This document shows positions 59,799 through 64,000 of a stretch of DNA of 64,000 nucleotides, in pieces. Source of the DNA: Timema cristinae (taxonomy: Eukaryota; Arthropoda; Insecta; Phasmatodea; Timematidae). Made by a program: the position numbers and the translations under genes. The stretch lies in assembly GCA_039000515.1 (NCBI GenBank), contig JBCFYV010011164.1:32541021-32605020 (forward strand). Reading direction: 5' to 3'. The stretch's first letter is position 1, and every line of letters starts with the position of its first letter. The notes under the pieces were generated by a model, which was not told the DNA's origin, did no database searches, and saw only the letters and a program-made list of their open reading frames with translations.

Positions 59799-62700
59799 GT
59801 GCCGAAATCAACAAAAAAGTCAGTTCAATGAACTATTATTCATACCGCCTGATGGTTCGTGAAAATGAAGACAATCACATCTTGAAATTTCGGTGTTTTT
59901 TCACCAATATGCTGTTGATATGTATGTCAAAATTGAAACATAGCGATTGACATTCATCAGGTTGAACCAGACCAAACTCCGTTCTTAAGAGTATATTCAC
60001 CTTCGAGATGCGATTAATACTGATGAAAATGCAGAGCATATCGGCCGGATGACAATTCTTCCAGCAAAATACATTGGAAGTCCTCTACATATGTATGGAT
60101 ATGCTCAATATGCCATGTCGTATGTCGTCATTATGGCACAGCAGATTTATTTATCACATTCACGTGCAATCCGCAGTGGATAGAAATCAAACTTGAGTTA
60201 TTCCCTGGTCAATCACCCATTGATCGCCATGACATTACGGCAAGAGTATTCAAACAATAGTTGAAATCTTTAATGGATTTCATTGTGAAACATAGCGTGT
60301 TTGGCGAGATTCACTGCTGGATGTATTCTGTGGAGTGGCAGAAACGTGGATTGCCTCATGCACATATTCTGATTTGTTGGTTGAGAAGATAAGACCAAAT
60401 GAAGTTGATGAAGTGATATCAGCTGAAATCCCTGATGTACAAGTAGATCCAGGCTTGCATCAAGTAGTTATAAAAAACATGACTCATGGTCCCTGTGGAA
60501 TACTTAATCAAAATTCACCGTGTATGGTTGATGGTAAATGTTCGAAGCGTTATCCACGGGCATTGGTAGCAGAAACAACTATCGGAAATGATGTGTATCC
60601 ACTGTATCGTCGCCGATCGACTGGAGACAACGGAAGATCAACAATTGTCAAAGTTAATAAACAAGACATTGAAATTGACAATCGTTGGATTTTACCATAT
60701 TAACCGATCCTATCAAAGACTTTCAAGGCACACATCAATGTCGAATCTTGCCATTCCGTGAAATCTATCAAATACATTTGTAAATATGTAACCAAAGGAA
60801 GTGACATGGCTGTGATTGGAGTTGGTGCAGAGAATTACAATGACGAAGTTACCCAATACCAAATGGGCCGGTATGTTAACAGTAATAAAGCAATTTGGCG
60901 CATTTTTTATTTTCTCATTCATGAAAGACACCCCACTGTTGTTCACTTAGCCATACACTTAGAAAATGGTCAAAGAGTATATTTCATGGCACAGAAAGCA
61001 TTAAAACGAGCTGTTCAACCACCACCTACAACCTTGACCTGTTTTTTTGAAATGTGTCAGAATGATGATTTCGCCCGAACACTGCCATATTCTGAAATGC
61101 CAAAATATTATACTTGGAATCAATTCACAAAGAAATGTTAACCACGGAAACAAGGAAAACCAGTTCCAGGTTACCCAAATGTATATTCCATTGATGCAAT
61201 AGGTCGAATTTATTCAGTCCATCCAAGCAGTGATGAGTGTTTTTATATGCGATTGCTATTTGTCAATGTTCGAGGCCCAACATCATTCCAACAGTTACGA
61301 ACTGTTAATGGGGAATTGTGTGGCTCTTACAGAAAAGCCTGTCAACGTTTGCAACTGTTAGAAAATGACGCTCATTGGGATCAAACTCTCAATGATGCTA
61401 TAATTTCTTCACAAGATAATCAAATACGAACATTGTTTTCTATAATTATATCAACATGCTTCCCATCAAAACCAATTGATTTATGGATCAAATACAAATA
61501 TGATATGTGTGACGATATTTTACATCAAATGCGCATTAGAACAGGAAATCCAAATTTACAAGTCAGTGAAGAAATTTACAATGAGGCGTTAATATCAATT
61601 GAGGACATGTTCTTGATGATGTCAAAAAAGTATTATCTCAATTAGGCATAGCCGCGCCCAATCGCCCGATGCACGACGCTTTTAATCACGAGTTGCAACG
61701 AGAAAAACTGTACGATATCGATGCTTTAAGAGAATCAGTCCGAATAAATCTTCCACTCTTGAACCAACAACAAAAGTATGTATTTGATACTCTTATGTCA
61801 GTTGTAATGATGGAATGGAGGTATTTACTTCTTGGACGCTCCCGGTGGTACAGGAAGAACTTTTTTGATTTCTTTGATTTTAGCAACAATTCGCTCACAC
61901 AATGAAATTGCACTCGCACTCAGGCATTGCAGCTACATTGTTGGAAGGTGGTCGAACAGCCCATTCAGTGCTAAAATTGCCGTTGAATATGCAAAGCAAC
62001 GAAACTCTGATCTGCAACATTTCGAAGAACTCTGCAATGGAAAAGGTTTTGCAAGCAATGTAAATTGATAGTGTGGGATGAATGCACGATAGCACATAAA
62101 AAGTCTTTGGAGGCATTAGACCGAACCATGCAATATCTGCGGAACAATCAAAACAGATTTGGTGGGGCGATGATTTTGTTAGCAGGAGATTTTCGTCAAA
62201 CATTGCTCGGGATTCCACGGTCAACGCCAGCTGATGAACTTAATGCATTTTAACGTCCTCCGTTTTGTGGGAACACTTAAAAATACTAAATTTAAGCAAG
62301 AATATTATGTCGAGTTGCAAAATGATTGATCTGGAGAAATATTTTCAAAACAACTCCTTGACATAGTTAATGGCAACTTCGCTTTAGACTCTTTCACTGG
62401 CTGCGTTACCTTTCCTGACAATTTTTGTCAGTTTACTGATTCAAAAACAGAACTCATTCAAAAGGTGTTCCCAAACGGTACTCAAAATTACAGAGATCAT
62501 ATTTGGTTGAGCAAACGAGCTATATTGGCTCCCAAAAACTTTATGTAAATGAATTAAATTTCAAAATTCAAAATGAAATTGCCGGTTAATTGAGGACATA
62601 CAAATCATTGATTCCGCTACTAACCAAGATGATATCGTCAACTATCCACCCGAATTTTTGAACTCACTGGATTTGCCAGGATTGCCGCCTCACAATCTTC

Positions 62701-63491
62701 AATTAAAGGTCGATCGGTGATCATAATGTTGCGAAATATCAACCAACCACGTCTTTGTAACGGCACACGTCTAGCGGTGAAAAAATTACTGAACAACGTG
62801 ATCGAAGCAACCACTGTAAAGGGAAAGTATAAAGGAAAAGACGTTTTGATACCACGCATCCCAATGATTCCGACTGACATACCATTTGAATTTAAACGAC
62901 TGCAGTTTCCAGTGCGGCTTGCTTTCGTTATGACCATAAATAAATTCCAGGGGCAGTCATTGAGTGTTTGCGGCATTAATCTTGGAAACCCATGTTTCTC
63001 GCATGGCCAATTGTATGTTGCCTGTTCCCGTGATGAAAAACCATCAGCTTTGTTTTTTTACGTCGCCAGGTATTCAAACAAAAAAGATCGTGTACCATAA
63101 AGCATTACAATGAAAATATCATTTAACACAATATTGCTAAAGTATTGCAATGTACGAAATAGAAAAATGAATTTTGTAGGTAGTTGTTGTTTATGATTAT
63201 GACATTAAAAATACATAGAAAAGTATATTAACATTATGCAAATTTATTCTTTACCCCACGGAGTTATTTGAAGTAAATAAATAAATTGATCACTCTGAAA
63301 TACGTTTATATACAATTTTATGTTTAAATTACACATTTGTGACTGTGTAGTTTCACAAACATATCTGTTCTGGTGACCATTACTGAGAACTAAAGATGTC
63401 ATCATGACATGTGCACTTTATAAGCGACGCCATCACCAGAACTTGACCAGAAAAGATAAGTTTGTGGGACTGCCACAGTCCAATAGCTTTT

Positions 63492-63520
63492 GACAGAACG
63501 AAGTCTGTCGGGTGAGCTAG
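63492..63520 (+). terminator. Helitron 3' hairpin and CTAG terminus
   Basis: GACAGA (63492-63497), loop ACGAAG, TCTGTC (63504-63509), then seven bases and CTAG. A short hairpin about ten bases before CTRR is the standard Helitron transposition terminator. Confidence 0.95.
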
Positions 63521-63521
63521 T

Positions 63522-63834
63522 AGTATAATAAATCTCAATTTGACTTAACTGCCCCTTACTAATCAGACACAATTACGAAAATACAATATCATGTTTTCTA
63601 GTACAAGTTAAGATTAAAGTTTCATATTTAAACACCAATCAGGATTTAACCACCAAACTATTATTATATTGACGTATGTCGTATGATATTTCTAATTTAA
63701 AAAAGTTCCCGACACATTACTAAAAATGTCCCGTGCTATCCTATAGAAAACAACGTTTCCTCAATATCCAGGCACAACTCTAGACAAGAGCTTATTTTTT
63801 GGGGGTGGGAGGGTGGGGGAGAGAGATAACTACT
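63522..63834. other. no gene recognised
   Basis: Sequence 3' of the Helitron, AT-rich. A short G-rich patch lies at about 63799-63818. Confidence 0.5.
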
Positions 63835-64000
63835 GGGGCTGAAGGTAGAAGATAGCGAAGATAGTTTATTGAGGGGTTCGAACCCCAGTTGGTTGTAATG
63901 AGGATGGATTTTACTAAATGGCTCTTCACTCTTCCTCCACGCAAATTCAGATATACTTCCTCTAAATTCTACCTGTCTCCTCTCTATCCCATTAGTGTAA
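63835..64000 (+). repeat. SINE family A, cut by the window end
   Basis: Decayed head (GGGGCTGAAGGTAGAAGATA), B box GGGGTTCGAACCCC, CAGTTGGTTGTAATGAGG, TTCCTCCACGCAAATTCAGA, CCTCTAAATTCTACC and CCCATTAGTGTAA at the last base. The tail lies beyond the window. Confidence 0.9.

Larger units (their letters stand above)
58602..63113 (+). pseudogene. Helitron Rep-PIF1 helicase pseudogene
   Basis: Start chosen at ATG 58602 (MPPIRRGWSNLGRRTLNARK), a basic leader. Next is a Cys pattern CPHCKALKYQNEAVGLCC (from 58860), then Helitron-like N domain sequence. The Rep HUH motif PHAHIL is at 60354-60371 and the paired tyrosines KYICKYVTKG at 60770-60799 (Tyr codons 60773 and 60785). PIF1-type helicase follows: Walker A PGGTGRT (61841-61861), with Arg for the essential Lys; Walker B VWDEC (62071-62085); and C-terminal INKFQGQS and QLYVACSR (about 62938-63030). 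It ends at TGA 63111-63113 once the final frame is followed. In-frame stops are at 58692, 59544, 60701 and 61139 among others. Frameshifts lie near 59900, 60375, 61625 and 61810-61835, and others. Known role: HUH Rep nicks DNA and the helicase unwinds it for rolling-circle transposition. This copy is dead. Confidence 0.92.
57562..63520 (+). mobile_element. Helitron, Rep/helicase type, both ends present
   Basis: The 5' end is TCTTGTCTTATAAATAAAAC, starting TC after an A (57561). The 3' end is GGGTGAGCTAG, ending in CTAG (CTRR) and followed by T (63521). Insertion between A and T without duplication is the Helitron hallmark. A 6-bp-stem hairpin precedes the CTAG. The interior holds a Rep/helicase pseudogene. 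Length is 5,959 bp, a plausible size for an autonomous ancestor. Confidence 0.95.

Noticed and set aside
60335..61645. Separate genes in the Helitron region
   Set aside because: These frames belong to one Rep/helicase pseudogene split by stops, shifts and introns.

Overview
The window is AT-rich eukaryotic DNA with no convincing host gene. It has dense tRNA-derived SINEs, GT-AG introns, microsatellites, and hAT, piggyBac, Helitron and Ty3/Gypsy relics. An invertebrate animal is the best guess, an arthropod perhaps; the species cannot be named from the sequence.

Layout. 1-4.2 kb: microsatellites and SINE pieces. 4.5-5.9 kb: a broken BED-finger hAT transposase, minus strand. 10.4-13.3 kb: a second hAT element with terminal inverted repeats and a perfect 8-bp target duplication. 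It sits inside a 33-bp minisatellite and carries a SINE of its own. 14.7-17.2 kb: a piggyBac element with a decayed minus-strand transposase. 18-30 kb: mostly non-coding, with SINEs of several families, a G-quadruplex-prone tract, TA microsatellites and a diverged interspersed repeat. 30.5-32.2 kb: a giant palindrome with two arms of about 0.8 kb around a 78-bp spacer, flanked by a 12-bp direct repeat. 35.4-38.9 kb: a cluster of MITE-like elements. 42.1-43.9 kb: a putative LTR-like promoter/poly(A) block with an internal tandem repeat. 46.07-49.90 kb: a complete but dead Ty3/Gypsy element on the minus strand, with LTRs of 192 and 169 bp, TSD ATAAC, a polypurine tract, gag, protease, RT, RNase H and integrase remnants, inserted into an older SINE. 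50-57 kb: more SINEs, including one SINE inserted into another and a tRNA-headed inverted repeat. 57.56-63.52 kb: a Helitron with both ends, a 3' hairpin, two short introns and a broken Rep/helicase gene. 63.8-64 kb: a SINE cut by the window end.

The parts do not form one pathway. They record successive insertions. Four nestings can be read: hAT into a minisatellite, SINE into hAT, Gypsy into SINE, and SINE into SINE. All transposase, pol and Rep genes carry stops or frameshifts, so any current mobility would depend on enzymes encoded elsewhere. The least explained items are the long palindrome, the tRNA-headed inverted repeat, and the 3' tail shared by SINEs with different tRNA heads.
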